Source: Crocodylus rhombifer (taxonomy: Eukaryota; Chordata; Crocodylia; Crocodylidae). Taken from it: DNA of 64,000 nucleotides. The stretch's first letter is position 1, and the number at the start of each line of letters is the position of its first letter. Of the stretch, positions 24,716 through 36,563 are shown one piece after another. Position numbers and translations under genes: made by a program. The stretch covers positions 570,089 through 634,088 of the forward strand of contig JAVSML010024260.1 of the NCBI GenBank assembly GCA_038503035.1, given 5' to 3'. Below the pieces are notes generated by a model. That model was not told where the DNA came from and did not search any database. It saw nothing but the letters and a program-made list of their open reading frames with translations.

Positions 24716-26015
24716 CAGGGATCTGGGTTTTCTATTTGCCATGCAAAAATATGGTAAAACCCAGATTTTCTCATTTTGAGGAGAAAAACCTGGATTTTCT
24801 CCTTTGAAGGAGAAAAACATGGGAAATGGTGGATTACCCCTTGCTGGCTGGCAGAGTTCCAGCCTGCAAGGGACTTTGGGGAGTGGGAGACAGGCGATCA
24901 GCAAGGGGCACCATGTGCATGTGTGCACCTATACAAGCACATGGCCGCCAGGCAGCCTGGAGAGCCGCCCCCCGCAGGGATTCTGCCCAGCCTGGGCGGT
25001 GCATGGGGCCCAGGGCTGGAATGCGTGGCTGCAGGTAGGGAGCGGGACAGGGTTACAGGTGGCTCATCCGGGGTGGGTGATGAAAGGGCTGGCTCTCCTC
25101 TACTGCACACACTCCCAGGCCAGGGGGAGCATGGGGGCACATGCTCCCCAGATTTGTGCATTGGGCACGAGTGGGTGCGGGCTGGCTGCTGCAGGCTTGG
25201 GGCCACCCACCTTGCTGCCCTCCCCCAGGGGCCTCCACGGCCCAGCGGGCAAGACCCGGTGTGGCAGGGTGGAGCAGGGAGGGGAAACTTGATGCTGCCA
25301 CCGTAAGCCCCACACCACCAGGGCGAGGTGCCCCCTGCCTGCCTGGCAGCAGCATGAGTGTCAGCGCAGAGGTGTACCACTCATTGCTGTCAGGTGGGCA
25401 GGGAGCATCTCACCATGGCAGGACAGGGCTCCCAGTGGCAGCATTGAAGTTCCCTGCCTGGCCCTGCTTTGCCCTGCTGCTCCAGGTCTCGCCCACTGGG
25501 CTGGGGAGGCCCTGGGGGGGAGGCCAGCAGGGTGGGGAGCCCCGAGCTGCAGTGAACATCCCACACCTACCCTCACCCTGACAGCCGTGCCACCTGTGGG
25601 GGAGCGGGAGCTGGGCTCTGCGCTGCTCCATTGCAGCGGCCACCGCCTCCCATGGACAGCAGCCCGGGTCAGGTGCTGCAGCAGGGGGCTGTGGACCTGG
25701 GTCCCTAGCCCCTTAGCCCTGGCAACAGCAGAGCTATTGCGGCTGGGAGTGCAGAGTGAGGAGCACCAGCAGGGCCCAGGGGACTGTAAGATGGCAGTGA
25801 GGGGTAATAGCATGGGCAGGGCACCAGCATGTCAGGGTTGCTCAGTGCCGCAAAGCAATGCAGGGGAACAGCCACAGCTGGACCCATATCCTGGTGAGCA
25901 AGGGGGACAGGGGAAGCTCTGATTCTCCATGATAAAAAACCCCCAAATCAAACACCAAAACATATAGGTATTTAGAATTTATTGTATTAAAATGATTGAG
26001 GCACTGGTAGGCTTC

Positions 26016-26065
<50 letters not shown>

Positions 26066-26075
26066 NNNNNNNNNN

Positions 26076-26125
<50 letters not shown>

Positions 26126-26211
26126 GCATCACAGAAAAACCTGGATTTGGGGTTGTTTTTTCTTAAATCAGAAAATTTGTGATTTTTATACAGAAGAAAC
26201 CAGGATCCCTG
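24716..26211. mobile_element. Non-autonomous hAT-like element, CAGGGATC ends
   Basis: The termini are cagggatctgggttttct on the left, and cagggatcctggtttcttct as reverse complement of the right end. Flanking octamers ctgatctt (24708-24715) and ctgatctg (26212-26219) match at 7 of 8 positions. Subterminal cagattttct/cctggattt motifs repeat near both ends. The interior is GC-rich non-coding sequence followed by an (AT)n tract with an assembly gap. The segment 25927-26165 is related to 51126-51365, a second, partial copy. Confidence 0.8.
26019..26122. repeat. (AT)n microsatellite with 10-N gap
   Basis: This is uninterrupted TA/AT dinucleotide apart from ten N at 26066-26075. The true length is therefore unknown. 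The tract sits inside the hAT-like element, directly after ggtaggcttccacat, the same context that precedes the microsatellite region of the related copy near 51290. Confidence 0.95.
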
Positions 26212-26756
26212 CTGATCTGTAATAATACAAACTTGATAAGGTGAGCCAAAGTGTTATGCTGAGCAGTCTGTTGCAGAAAAGCAGCACAGTTATGCCTCTG
26301 TGGAATTGGTGCCAGTCAGCAGGGACACTGAGTCTCATTCTGCTGGCTTTGTATCACCATATAAGAAAAATATGAATCACAGAACAATTGTTGGGATGAC
26401 CTTGTGTAAAACGAATAAGGCTAAAAGTCCCTTCGTGTGAGATCACATACTCTGTTGATTTCCATGGCAATCTTTATCTGGTAGAAGAATTTGGACTATA
26501 TAAGCCTTGCTACAAAACTGAAACTCCAGAGCAAAATCCCTTGCACATGGGTCAGATAAACATTATTCTAGGTTGGCTAATCACACAATATCATCAGAAC
26601 AGCCTTATGTAGGCTATGAAGTCTCATATGGAGTAACAAAATACAATATAGGCAGAGCTTCTTAGAAGGCATGGAAAGAGAGATGAAGTCAGAGGATTTT
26701 TTCAGGCAAGAGATAAGGTGGGTCACCTGGAGGTGGGGAAACCTTCCATAGTTACA
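26212..26756. other. Unique sequence
   Basis: No gene, repeat or motif is recognised in this stretch. Confidence 0.5.
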
Positions 26757-26959
26757 GGGGTATAGGTTGTAGCCATGTTGGTCTAAGGACTTAGGCAGAC
26801 AAGGTTCTTTGGGTAAATCTGATATCTTTTATTAGACCAACTTTAATAAAAAAGCTGGTCTAATGAAGATAGTTTCACTGCAATCTTTATTAGACCAACT
26901 CTTTTATTAGAGTTGGTCTAATAAAAGGTATCAGATTTACCCAAAGAACCTTGTCCGCC
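26757..26959. mobile_element. Fold-back element with 49-bp inverted arms
   Basis: Arms at 26794-26842 and 26911-26959 pair at 47 of 49 positions; each contains aaggttctttgggtaaatct or its complement. The loop repeats ttattagaccaact in both orientations. The lead-in ggtataggttgtagccatgt resembles the start of a common reptilian dispersed repeat, so the structure is probably two head-to-head copies or a fold-back derivative of that repeat. Confidence 0.7.
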
Positions 26960-28167
26960 TTCTTCCATAGTGGGATTTCATGGAATCTGGTTACCATCCA
27001 AATCATTATCTAAATGTGAGGTACTATTGTTTTTTTATTATTATCCAAGTCTTTGTGTATCCACTTGTTTTCACTGTTGAGCACCACACATCAGCAGGCT
27101 GGTCTTTTCACACGGCACCCACAGAGATGCTTAGAAATTCCAGGAAGGTTGCAGCTATCAAGTCCACAACATATATATGGTAATGTGGTGCTGGTTTGTT
27201 AATTTTCCAAAAGATTAACAAGGGATTAAAACATGCTGCAAATTTTAAGTTTTGTTTATAATATGGTTGTCTCCTTTGCTTCTATAAAAAACTAAAGGGC
27301 TTAATCTGGTATAAATATTGCAGCACAAAGACAGAGGCATCGAGTGACTGAGTAAGACCCTCACATGGAGGAAATGGAAAATCACAGATGAAGACAGAGA
27401 AAATCAAGAAAATGAAGGTCATGCCTGAATAATGCAATGGAATTTTAGCTGATACTCTGAAGCTTCTGTAGACAAATAAGGGGGAACAGACCAGACAGGC
27501 ACGGCATGCAATAATTAGAGTGTACGTAGTTGCCTATCAAAGACATTAGCAAAATATGAGGAGTGGAATCCTGGAAAACGTGGAAAGCTAGCACACTGGA
27601 TTGAAAACTGGCTAGGCAAGGGATATGCTGTTTCTGTAGGTGTAGAATTGGGAAGTGTCAATTAAGTATGGTTGATACATAAGAGGATTATTGAGTCACA
27701 GAAAAGTCGTCTTTGTTTGGAAGAATTACTGGTTGATAATGGAGTTATTCCCCTCCCTTCCCCATTATGTAAACATTATTTGTGTATTTATGTTGGCTTT
27801 TCATTTATGGAAATGGAAATGCATTTGTTCAGTGTATTCCTGTTTCAGAACTATGAGTACTTTAACTGCTTCAATGCTGGTCCTTCCTGCAACTGCCCTC
27901 CTGAAGCATGGCATGACTGTGTCATGACTTCCTTGTTTATTTCTGTTTTGCAGCATTGAGCAGTTAGTACTCAAGAAATAGCTAGTAATAAGACAGGAGC
28001 ACCAGGAATTCATTGTGTAGACATACATTTTGCTCTATGGTTCTCCACAATTGACTGTTTTTACACAGAAGGTAAATGCTGACTTTACTAAATAGTTAAT
28101 ATGCAGTGCTATGAATTTCTGAGATATTTAAGGTGGGAATTGTGTTTTCCTTTATGAGTATATAGTA
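26960..28167. other. AT-rich unique sequence
   Basis: No gene or transposon is recognised. Confidence 0.5.
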
Positions 28168-28386
28168 CAGGGGTCAGCAATGTTTTTGGACAGAGTGCCA
28201 AAAAGATCTGCAAGCTTGGCTTGTAAGATGTTGGCATGCCAGGAGTAGATGGCAGGGGAGCTTCTATGGGCCCAATCCTTGTTGTGGCAGTGCAGCCCTG
28301 GACTCTTCCCTGCTGTCTGCCCCAAGGTGCATGTGCCAAGCAAAATGCCACACTCTGGCACCCATGCCAGGGGTTGCCTACCCTTG
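28168..28386. mobile_element. Small hAT-Charlie-like element, CAGGGGTCGGCAAC-type ends
   Basis: The left end caggggtcagcaatg is mirrored at the right by ggggttgcctacccttg. Subterminal gagtgccaaaaag and ccacactctggcaccc repeat the GTGCCA theme typical of this hAT group. Flanking octamers atatagta and gtatagtg match at 6 of 8 positions. At 219 bp it is an internal-deletion or MITE form with no coding sequence. Confidence 0.75.
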
Positions 28387-28859
28387 GTATAGTGCTTAGC
28401 ACAGTAAGAGTGATAATTTTATAATGAATTATAATTCAACAGCATGCCAGATCTTGTGCATTTGAAGTAAGCCCTTCCCTACTTCTCTCCCTTCTCCTCC
28501 AAAACCCCCACTGGAAACAAAAGGCTCAATACTGAGAGGTATTGGCTACTTTATGTGAACAGGAAGAAAATGCCTTTTCCTGAAAAAAATATCTAGAAAA
28601 TATTCTCATGACTTCCAAGCACACTAGCCAAAATGTGCAAGTAATGTTGGAAATACTTAAGGAGTTAAACCCTACATTTTTAGAGGTATGTAGGCAGTGG
28701 TGAGTTTGGCACTGAAAACTCTAAGTCTTATTTCAAAAGTGACTCAGGCCAGATGCTCAAAGGCATTTAGAAGATTAACTCCCACTGATGTCATTGGGAG
28801 TTAGATGCCCTAAATACTGAGGCTGTAGGCCTTAGGCATGTAGGAGCCTAAGACTCATT
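28387..28859. other. Unique sequence
   Basis: No gene is recognised. A few short segments such as gaggctgtaggccttaggca look like weak local repeats. Confidence 0.45.
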
Positions 28860-29246
28860 GGGTGCATCTACGTGAGATGCTTACTGTGGAGCTGCCAAAT
28901 TAGCTCCGCAGTAAAGCATCACAGGTCTACACATGTGGAGCTATTAGTTCAGAGCAAACTAATTAACTTTGCCATAGGTTATTACTGCCAGACACAAGTA
29001 CTATCCTACAGCAGAGTTATTTACTTCTCTACAACGCATGTGTAGACACTGATCAGGGCTGGCTGGGCTAGCCCTGCACTGCAGCACCCTCATGCCCCTG
29101 CCAGCTCCTCTGCAGCATGTTGAGCTGGGTCAGAGCATCCCCGAGCTGGCAGGCTGGCCCCTGGCCCCATTGCCACATGCACCTGGGAGCAATAAACTAT
29201 GCGGGGGTTTATTGTGTTGCATTCATATTCACGTGTAAACATACCC
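28860..29246. mobile_element. MITE-like element, family M2, copy b
   Basis: The ends are gggtgcatctacgtgag and, as reverse complement of the right end, gggtatgtttacacgtgaat. The element shares aaactaattaactttgccat and the following GC-rich half with the copy at 20724-21200. ATT borders both ends (catt|ggg and ccc|attg), a possible 3-bp target duplication. No coding potential. Confidence 0.6.
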
Positions 29247-30600
29247 ATTGTAAATAAATGAGACTTAGGAGCCTACATGACTTCTGAAAATGAAACCGAG
29301 GCCTTTACATCATGTAATCCCAGTTCCTCAAAGGTTTTTGCGTACTTAAACTAATTCCTTTAAATATATGGGCATTCAGCCTTGTAGCACTGAACAGACC
29401 AACACCAGCATTAAAAATCAGGGTCCTAGGTCTTAGGGCTTGTCTGTATTTTGAGGCTGTTGGCCCCTTGAGCTGTGTCAGCAGAGAAGGGGGATCTTGC
29501 AGCAAAAGAGCAGGTCTGCCAGCATAATTAACTCATCTCTCAAGACAACAAACGTTTATCTGGCAGAAGCCCTCTGATTTTCAGCAAGGATTTGTCCAAA
29601 GTGGTGGGGAAGAGAAGGAAGGGGGATTGCTGACCAAACTACTTCAGGTAGAGGCTGTGGTATTTTTCACATCCCTAGATGATGTAGTTACACTAGGAGA
29701 ATTTCATAGTGTAGAAAAATCCCTAGTGTACAAAATACTTTTACGATCATGGTCTTCTGAAGTAGTCGTATTGCTCAGAAGAAAAGAGCCATCAACCACA
29801 AGCGGGAAGCTGGGTGGTGAAACTTACTGATGAAACGGGTCAGAATGTTCACCAACAACTCTTCAAAATTAAATGATAAACTCTTTAAAATCCCAGTAAC
29901 AAGAAGAAACTGAAAGAGATGGAAAAATACAGACATTCATATGGATCACACTTAAAATGCATTCAGCACTTAAGGACCGCAGAAATGAGCCTTCATTTGC
30001 CTTGGAAGAAAAAAAGAACGAGCTGTGTGTTTTATACAAGATTCTCTACAAATAAGGGCCATTAATAGTCATAATTATCTGGGCAAATTGTTCAGGGATT
30101 AAATATATGAGGCTTTAAAACATGCAGATTTTTTAAATAAAATGAAGCTTGGAAAAAACAGAAAATGCTGCCTGGCTTAATTTACAGATTGCTAAATCCT
30201 GTGTGCAGATGTGTATTAATTGAATTATTTCATTCTGCTCTATGCAAATTATAAATCATAGCTGAAAATAAGCCATACAAGCTGTCTCATGCTGAAGGAG
30301 TGGCACTGATGAAATCTCTGTAGTAATGAGCTGTCAGCATGTGTGAATGACTTACCAGGCAGAACTGTAACTTGGTATAACCTGTAATTTGTTTCACTTG
30401 GAAAATCGAATCCCAAACGAGCTGTAGGTTTTGAACTGCAAAATATCTCCCTTAATCAATCTATCTGTCTGTCTATATTTAAAACACTGAAGTTCTCTAT
30501 AAAGATTTGCTGTGCTCTGCTAGATGGGTTTGCATTTCTTTATACAACATTTCATTATCCAAAAAGTGTATATGACAAACAATCTATTACTTTATATGAA
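29247..30600. other. AT-rich unique sequence, possible conserved non-coding block
   Basis: No exon is recognised. The part from about 30050 to 30380 is non-repetitive and contains attaattgaattatttcatt and the octamer atgcaaat within ctatgcaaattataaatcat, the type of homeodomain/POU-motif-rich AT sequence found in developmental enhancers. That is a guess from composition alone. Confidence 0.35.
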
Positions 30601-30662
30601 AAGCTGCTCTGAGCCCCTCTGGATAGGGTGGGATCTAAATCTAAATGATGATGATGGTGATA
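30601..30662 (+). mobile_element. L2-like LINE 3' tip
   Basis: The sequence ctgagcccctctggataggg followed by tgggatctaaatctaaatga and a (gat)n-like tail matches the typical L2 3' end (gggatagggcgggatataaa followed by a short tandem tail). It is 5'-truncated; only about 60 bases are recognisable. Confidence 0.6.
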
Positions 30663-31857
30663 AAGACTGAACATTCTTAAAAAGAAAACTAAGGCAAACC
30701 AAATTTAAAGTGAATCTGATAAGCTGCACCAAACCAGACAAGATTAACATCTATATTTGAATTTCAGTGTGATATAGGCCTGGGGGTGTTGGTTCATGTG
30801 ATTGGATGTATGTGTTGTTTTATTATTGTTGAAACTCAGCAGCTTTTACAGCTTTGGTTATGTGGAGTGTTAATGTTTACTGTTGCTTGCATTTGAATGA
30901 AAGGGTATCTCAAGGTTATTAGTAACTGAGGCCTGACAGTTTTGTAGCCATTTTGTACCTAACTGGGCAGAACTGTAAAATGGTAAAGAAAGAGTCCGAG
31001 GTTTCAGAATGTTTCTGCTTCTAGCTTTATCAGATGAAGAAAACACTGACATACAGTCTAGCTTACTTCCTTCAGGGTGCTGGTATCAGTACTGTGACTA
31101 GCAAATATTGAATTGCAAGATTAAATAGCTGAAGCATTCGTGAAAGGACTTTGACTATAGTGGAGATACTAACTTTTTCATACGTCATTTAGAGTAATGA
31201 ATGAAGCCTTCACTGGAGACATAACTGCTAGTCAAAATCAAAACTTTTACAAATCTTTTACTATAATTTTGGCTAAGTGTGTTGCAGTCCTGTTAAAGGA
31301 CACTTTTCAGTGTGTGAAGGATCACATTAGCATTACTAAAATTATTTTTATGATTCATGTGTGTGCACAGTATCCCTCTACTTGATCTGTTTATGTGAAC
31401 AGAGGTGATCCCTATACGAGTACTCCTCCACTTCTCTTTCGGGTCACAGTTCTGGGGCCTTCCCCTTACTTGGGATGCATCCAAAGTCAGCAGTAAGTGG
31501 ACTTGACTAGCTTAACTGGTGTGAATTCCAGCTTCTCCTTCCAGCTATGTCAGCTGCAGATGAGGTCTCAGGGACATGTCTATTGCATGACTCTCAAGGA
31601 AGATAAAACTGGGATCAAATTAAAGAATTATCAAGGCCTCCACCTAGGCCAGGGGTTGGGAATGGCTTGGAGTAGCAGTAAGGGTCAATCCAGGACTGCA
31701 ACAACAAGGGTGGGCCAAACCCCTTTTTGGCTATGTGGTGCATGAAGTGAAGAGAGTTCACTGCTCATAGCCAAAGGGGGGTGGCCACAGCCCTTGCTGT
31801 AATCCCTGATGCCATTGGGCTCTCAAAACTTATCAGCACGTCAGCACAGCTACCTCT
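30663..31857. other. Unique sequence with a possible hAT tip
   Basis: Near 31652-31670 ccaggggttgggaatggc, and near 31711 gtgggccaaacccc, resemble the CAGGGGTNGGNAA end of a hAT element, but paired ends with a duplication were not found. The remainder is unremarkable. Confidence 0.4.
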
Positions 31858-32210
31858 GGGTGCCTACACGTGCTGAGCTCTGTGGGTGCCTACATGTGCA
31901 CTCTGATGCTTTCTAATTAGAATGTGTCAGAACAGACTCAATTAATTGAGTCTACTCCATGTTCTAATTAGAACCCTCTAGCATTGCCATGTATAAGCCC
32001 CTGTAGTTTTAAAAATAGCTGCTGGGACATTTTAACTAAAACTCATGAGATGAGCTTTAGATAGCATCCTGTGGCCATTTTCAAATGTGTGGGGGCTTAA
32101 TACACATGATGCTGCAGCATTTTAATTAGAGCAGCTCTCCGGGAACCGCTCTAATTAAAGTGCACCCCCTGCCCCCATGATCCCCCCACCAAGCACATAT
32201 ATAGGCACCC
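31858..32210. mobile_element. Fold-back MITE-like element, family M1, copy b
   Basis: The left end gggtgcctacacgtgc (repeated at 31884 as gggtgcctacatgtgc) pairs with the right end atataggcaccc. The interior shares actcaattaattgagtctac, the Alu-unrelated cattttaattagagcagc block and gaaccgctctaattaaagtg with copies at 13800, 45909 and 58565. No coding sequence. The left boundary may be 31858 or 31884. Confidence 0.65.
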
Positions 32211-33564
32211 TATGAGCTCACCAATGCAAGGTCTGCCTGAAGTCCTTGCTTTCAAGCAGCTCCAGAGCTTGCTGCTATTCACTCTCTCCAGTGCCTGCTC
32301 CCAGACTGTGGGGACACCCAGGGGATGGGCAGGAGTGCCTGGTATCCTTAGCCCAGCCAGGCCCTTCACACAGCTGTTCCCACCAATTGGAGTGCTTGGG
32401 CCAGTGAAAAAATGAAGTGGAGGAGGAGGGAGCAGAGATCTGACACCCTAGGCAGCTTTTTCCTGTAGCTGCTGGCTAGAGCTTAGCAGGAGCAATTCGC
32501 AGGCTTCTCCCATCCGTAGGTCAGCTTGAGACAGCAGTGGCAGCAGGCAAATCCCAACTTCCTTAACTGGTCCCCGCAGATAGCCCACTCCAGTCCAGTG
32601 CCTCAGACACTGCAGCAGATGGACCATGGGGAAATGCATCCAGGGCCATGGGGAAATGAAGTTGCCAGCATGTGACCTTCAGTGTGGAAGGTGTGGGTGC
32701 TGCTGTGCCACTGCAGCCCCCTGGATCTGCTCCTGATAGTAGGGATATGTTCCTAGTGCAGTTGATGGGAATTTAGCTACATAAAACCCACTGATGGTTA
32801 TAAGGCTTCACATAGCCGTGTGTGAATCCCATTGTGAATTCCACTGCGGTTCCAAGAACAGCAGTAGCTTGGCCTCTCATTCAATCTGTGTAAAGGTGGG
32901 ACTGCAGCTCATGTGAATGAACTCAGCTACCTCTAAATTGGCAGTATAGTTGTGGCAGCCTGGAACTCAGCACAGATGAAGTATCTGAGAATTTGCCCAG
33001 GATTGTTGGCAGGTTTTGGAGTTTGGGCTGGACCAGGTTTCATACACAACTTCGTCTCTCCACGAGGCACCTCTTTCAGTAACAGGCCTCCACCTGCACA
33101 CCTCTAAGTGGAATCTCAGAATACACTCTACTTTCAGACTAGATCTCTGGGTTACATCACTCTGTTTTACAACCATATTACTTTCAGCAGGTTCATCTGG
33201 CTTTGGATCCTGCTTTTGATTTCCAGGAGCTGTGGCTGTTGGTAGATCCAGTAACAGATAACAACATTGTTCAAATCAGAATGTAATTCCTGGAACATAA
33301 CAAGCAGGAGGAAACCAGCAAAAAATAATGCAAGCCTAAGAATCATGTTGTGTAAATATAAACACAGAGCTTTTCCTTGCCAGTTAGGTCCTATATAACT
33401 CAGCACTGAGGCTATACCTCAACAGTTTATGCCTCACCATTTAACTACCCTCACAGTGACTTCCTACATATCTGTGTGCATGAGTGTGTTTGTGTGGTAA
33501 GTCATTTGAGAGTTGTTTTCTTCAAGACTTCCCTCCCAAAGAGAGTTATGTGTGTGTGTGTGTG
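32211..33564. other. Unique sequence
   Basis: Moderately GC-rich to about 32750, then ordinary. No exon or transposon was recognised. A short (tg)n lies at 33549-33563, directly before the CR1 3' end. Confidence 0.5.
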
Positions 33565-33658
33565 GATTTCATTGATTTCATAGACATCAGGGCTGGAAGG
33601 GACCTCGGGAGATCATCGAGTCCAGCCCCCTACCCAAGGGGCAGGAAGTCAGCTGGGG

Positions 33659-36447
33659 TCATAGGATCACAGCAAGATAAGCATCCAATTTACTCTTGAA
33701 GGTGTTCAATGTAGGTGCTTCAACCACCTCCGCTGGCAGACTGTTCCAGACCTTGGGGGCTCGGACAGTAAAGAAATTCTTCCTTATGTCCAGCCTGAAG
33801 CGGTCTTGCAGGAGTTTGTGACCGTTCGACCTCGTCATCCCTTGGGGCGCTCTGGTGAACAAACGTTCCCCCAGATCCTGGTGGTCACCCCTGATAAACT
33901 TCTAGGTGGCCATCAGATCACCCCTGAGCCTGTGCTTTTCCAGGCTAAAGAGTCCCATGGGTCTCAGCCTATCATCGTAAGATCTGTTTTCCTGACCTCT
34001 GATCATGCACGTCGCTCTCCTCTGGACTCTCTCAAGCTTCTCCACATCCTTTTTGAATTGTGGAGCCCAAAACTGGACGCAGTACTCCAGCTGCGGCCTC
34101 ACCAAGGCCAAGTACAAGGGGAGAATGACGTCCCGGGATTTGCTCAAGAAGCATCTATGGATGCAAGCCAGCGTTTTGGTCGCTTTATTACCCGCAGCAT
34201 CGCATTGCAGGCTCATGTTCATCTTGTGGTCAATGATGACCCCCAAGTCTCTTTCTTCTGTAGTGCTAACCAACGTAGCACTGCCGAGCCTATAAGGAAG
34301 CTGCAGGTTTTTCCTCCCAAGGTGGAGAACCTTGCATTTTTCGGTGTTAAACACCATCAGGTTCTCATCTGCCCATTTGCTGAGCTTGTCCAGGTCAGCC
34401 TGGATCACCCGCCTATCTTCTGGCATGGATGCTTTGCCCCAAAGTTTGGTGTCATCGGCGAACTTGGCCAGTCCACTCCTGACTCCAATGTCCACATCAT
34501 CAATGAAGACGTTGAACAGTATGGGTCCCAGGACAGAGCCTTGAGGGACCCCACTGGTCACAGGGCACCACGATGAGTGACTGCCATCAATTACAACCCT
34601 CTGGGTCCGACCACGGAGCCAATTTCCCAGCCAGCGGATCATGGTGGAGCCAAGGCCACAACTGGGCAGTTTGGCCAAGAGGTGATCATGGGATACCAGA
34701 TCAAAAGCTTTTTTGAAGTCAAGATATATGACATCAATCTCATCTCCCTCGTCCAGGTGATAGGTCACCTGGTCATAGAAGGAAATGAGATTGGTCAAAC
34801 AAGACCTACCCGCAACAAACCCATGCTGGCTATCCCTTAGGATGTTAGCCTGGGCCAGTCCATCAAGGATGGTCTCCTTAATAAACTTTTCTAAGATCTT
34901 CCTCAGGATAGAAGTCAGGCTAATGGGCCTGTAGTTAGCCGGATCCACTCTCCTCCCTTTCTTGAAGATCGGCACCACATTGGCCTTCTTCCAGTCTTCG
35001 GGCACTACACCAGAGCACCAGGAGTTTTCAAAGATCCGTGCCAGGGGCTGGGCTATGACGCTTGCCAGCTCCTTGAGTACCCTGGGGTGCAGATTGTCAG
35101 GGCCGGCTGACTTGAAGGTATCCAGCTTCTCAAGATGTTCCTTCACGAGGTCAGCATTTATGGAGGGTAGGGGATCCCCATCACCCGGATCTCCCTGTCC
35201 CATAGCAGGCATGGGCGTCCCGTGGGACTGATGAAAGACTGACGCAAAGTACCTATTTAATAGGTTGGCTTTTTCCTGGGCGTCAGTTGTCAGTTGCCCC
35301 ATCTGGTTTAGCAGGGGTCCAACATTGCCCTTGCTTTTCCTCCGGCTCCCCACATACCTGAAAAAGGACTTTTTGTTGTCCTTGATGCTTGAAGCTAGTT
35401 GGAGTTCAGTTGTAGCCTTGGCTTTCCTGGTTTGCTCCCTACAGGACTGGACCAGTGCAGAATAATCCTCCTTGGAGGTGAATCCCATCCTCCATCCTTT
35501 ATAGGCTTTCCTTTTTAGCCGCAGGAGGTCCGCTAGGTCCCTGGAGAGCCAGGAGGGCTGCTGTGCCTTCTTGCTGCCTTTCCGCCGTGTTGGAATAGAT
35601 TTAGCTTGTGCATTGACGATTGCTTCCTTGAGAAGCAACCACTCTTCTTGAACTCCCATCTCCCTGGGGTCACGGTCCCTGAGGGCCTGACCGACAAGCC
35701 TCTTGAGCTTGTCAAAGTCAGCTTTTCTGAAGTCAAGGACTTCTGTGTTGCTGACTGACTTGCCAGGTTTACGGCGGATGGTGAAGGTGATCAGCTCGTG
35801 GTCGCTGTCACCCAGCTTCCCATCGATCACTAGGTCACCGATTAGGTCGTCCCCCGTAGCCAGTACCAGGTTGAGCAGCGCTTTGCCTCTCATTGGCCCA
35901 TAGACTTCTTGAGTCAGGTAGAGGTCATCCATGCACGAGAGAAAGCTTTGTGACCGCTCGGATTTTGCTGAGTGATCTTCCCAGGAGATGTCCGGGTAAT
36001 TGAAGTCACCCATGACAACCAAGGTCCCGGAGCAAGCGGCCTCAGTCAGTTCCCAGGCGAACTCCTGGTCAAGCTCAGGAGTTTGAGTGGGAGGTCTGTA
36101 GTAGACTCCCACCATTGTGTCCCCTGTGCCGTTTTTCCCACGAATTTTTACCCAGAGGGTCTCTAGCTGTCCATGCCGGTCACCAACAGCAGCTTGCAGG
36201 GACATGTAGCTTTCCTTCACATAGAGAGCTACACCCCCGCCCCTTTTGTCAACACGATCCTCCTGTACACGATCCTCCTATACATGGTCCAGTCATGGGT
36301 GGAGTCCCACCAGGTCTCCGTTATCCCAATGACGTCATAATTCTTTGCACTGAGCAGGAGGATGAGCTCGTCCTGCTTGTTACCCAGGCTCCTGGCATTA
36401 GTGTACAGGCAGGCAAGTGTGCCCTTGGGGGTTCTTGCTTTGCCCAC
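33659..36447 (-). pseudogene. CR1 ORF2 endonuclease/reverse transcriptase (copy A), disrupted
   Basis: ORF2 supplies the APE-type endonuclease that nicks the target and the reverse transcriptase that copies the LINE RNA at the nick. The endonuclease start (LYTNARSLGNKQDEL, ITETWWD) is at 36447-36320. Then come VYYRPP, GDFNYPDISW and SDHELITF. The reverse transcriptase has NYRPIS, YLDFKKAFD, GVPQGSVLGP and the catalytic FADD at 34451-34462, so the catalytic residues are kept. Two lesions break the frame. At about 36230-36295 a short deletion combines with a duplicated cacgatcctcct and shifts the frame. At 33902-33904 a Tyr codon reads TAG, about 80 codons before the normal end. A GTG, not an ATG, opens the main 772-codon frame, so that start is not meaningful. 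Confidence 0.9.
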
Positions 36448-36563
36448 AGATTGTGCCAGGGCTGGGGCAGGGGTGGGCTCCCTTAAGTGCCTTGGTCTGC
36501 TGGCTTTGCAAGGATTGCTCAGCGGGCCAGCAGTGGCAGTAGTCCCCCCATCCCCCAGCGGGC

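Noticed and set aside
24776..25813. Overlapping frames of up to 176 codons on both strands
   Set aside because: Interior of the 24716-26211 hAT-like element; compositional by-product.
25842..26132. Tyr-Ile repeat frame across the N gap
   Set aside because: Translation of the (AT)n microsatellite.
33806..34576. Open frame of 256 codons on the plus strand, antisense to CR1 copy A
   Set aside because: It mirrors the ORF2 coding strand; an equivalent antisense frame appears in copy C at 60384-61142. Conservation is explained by the sense protein.
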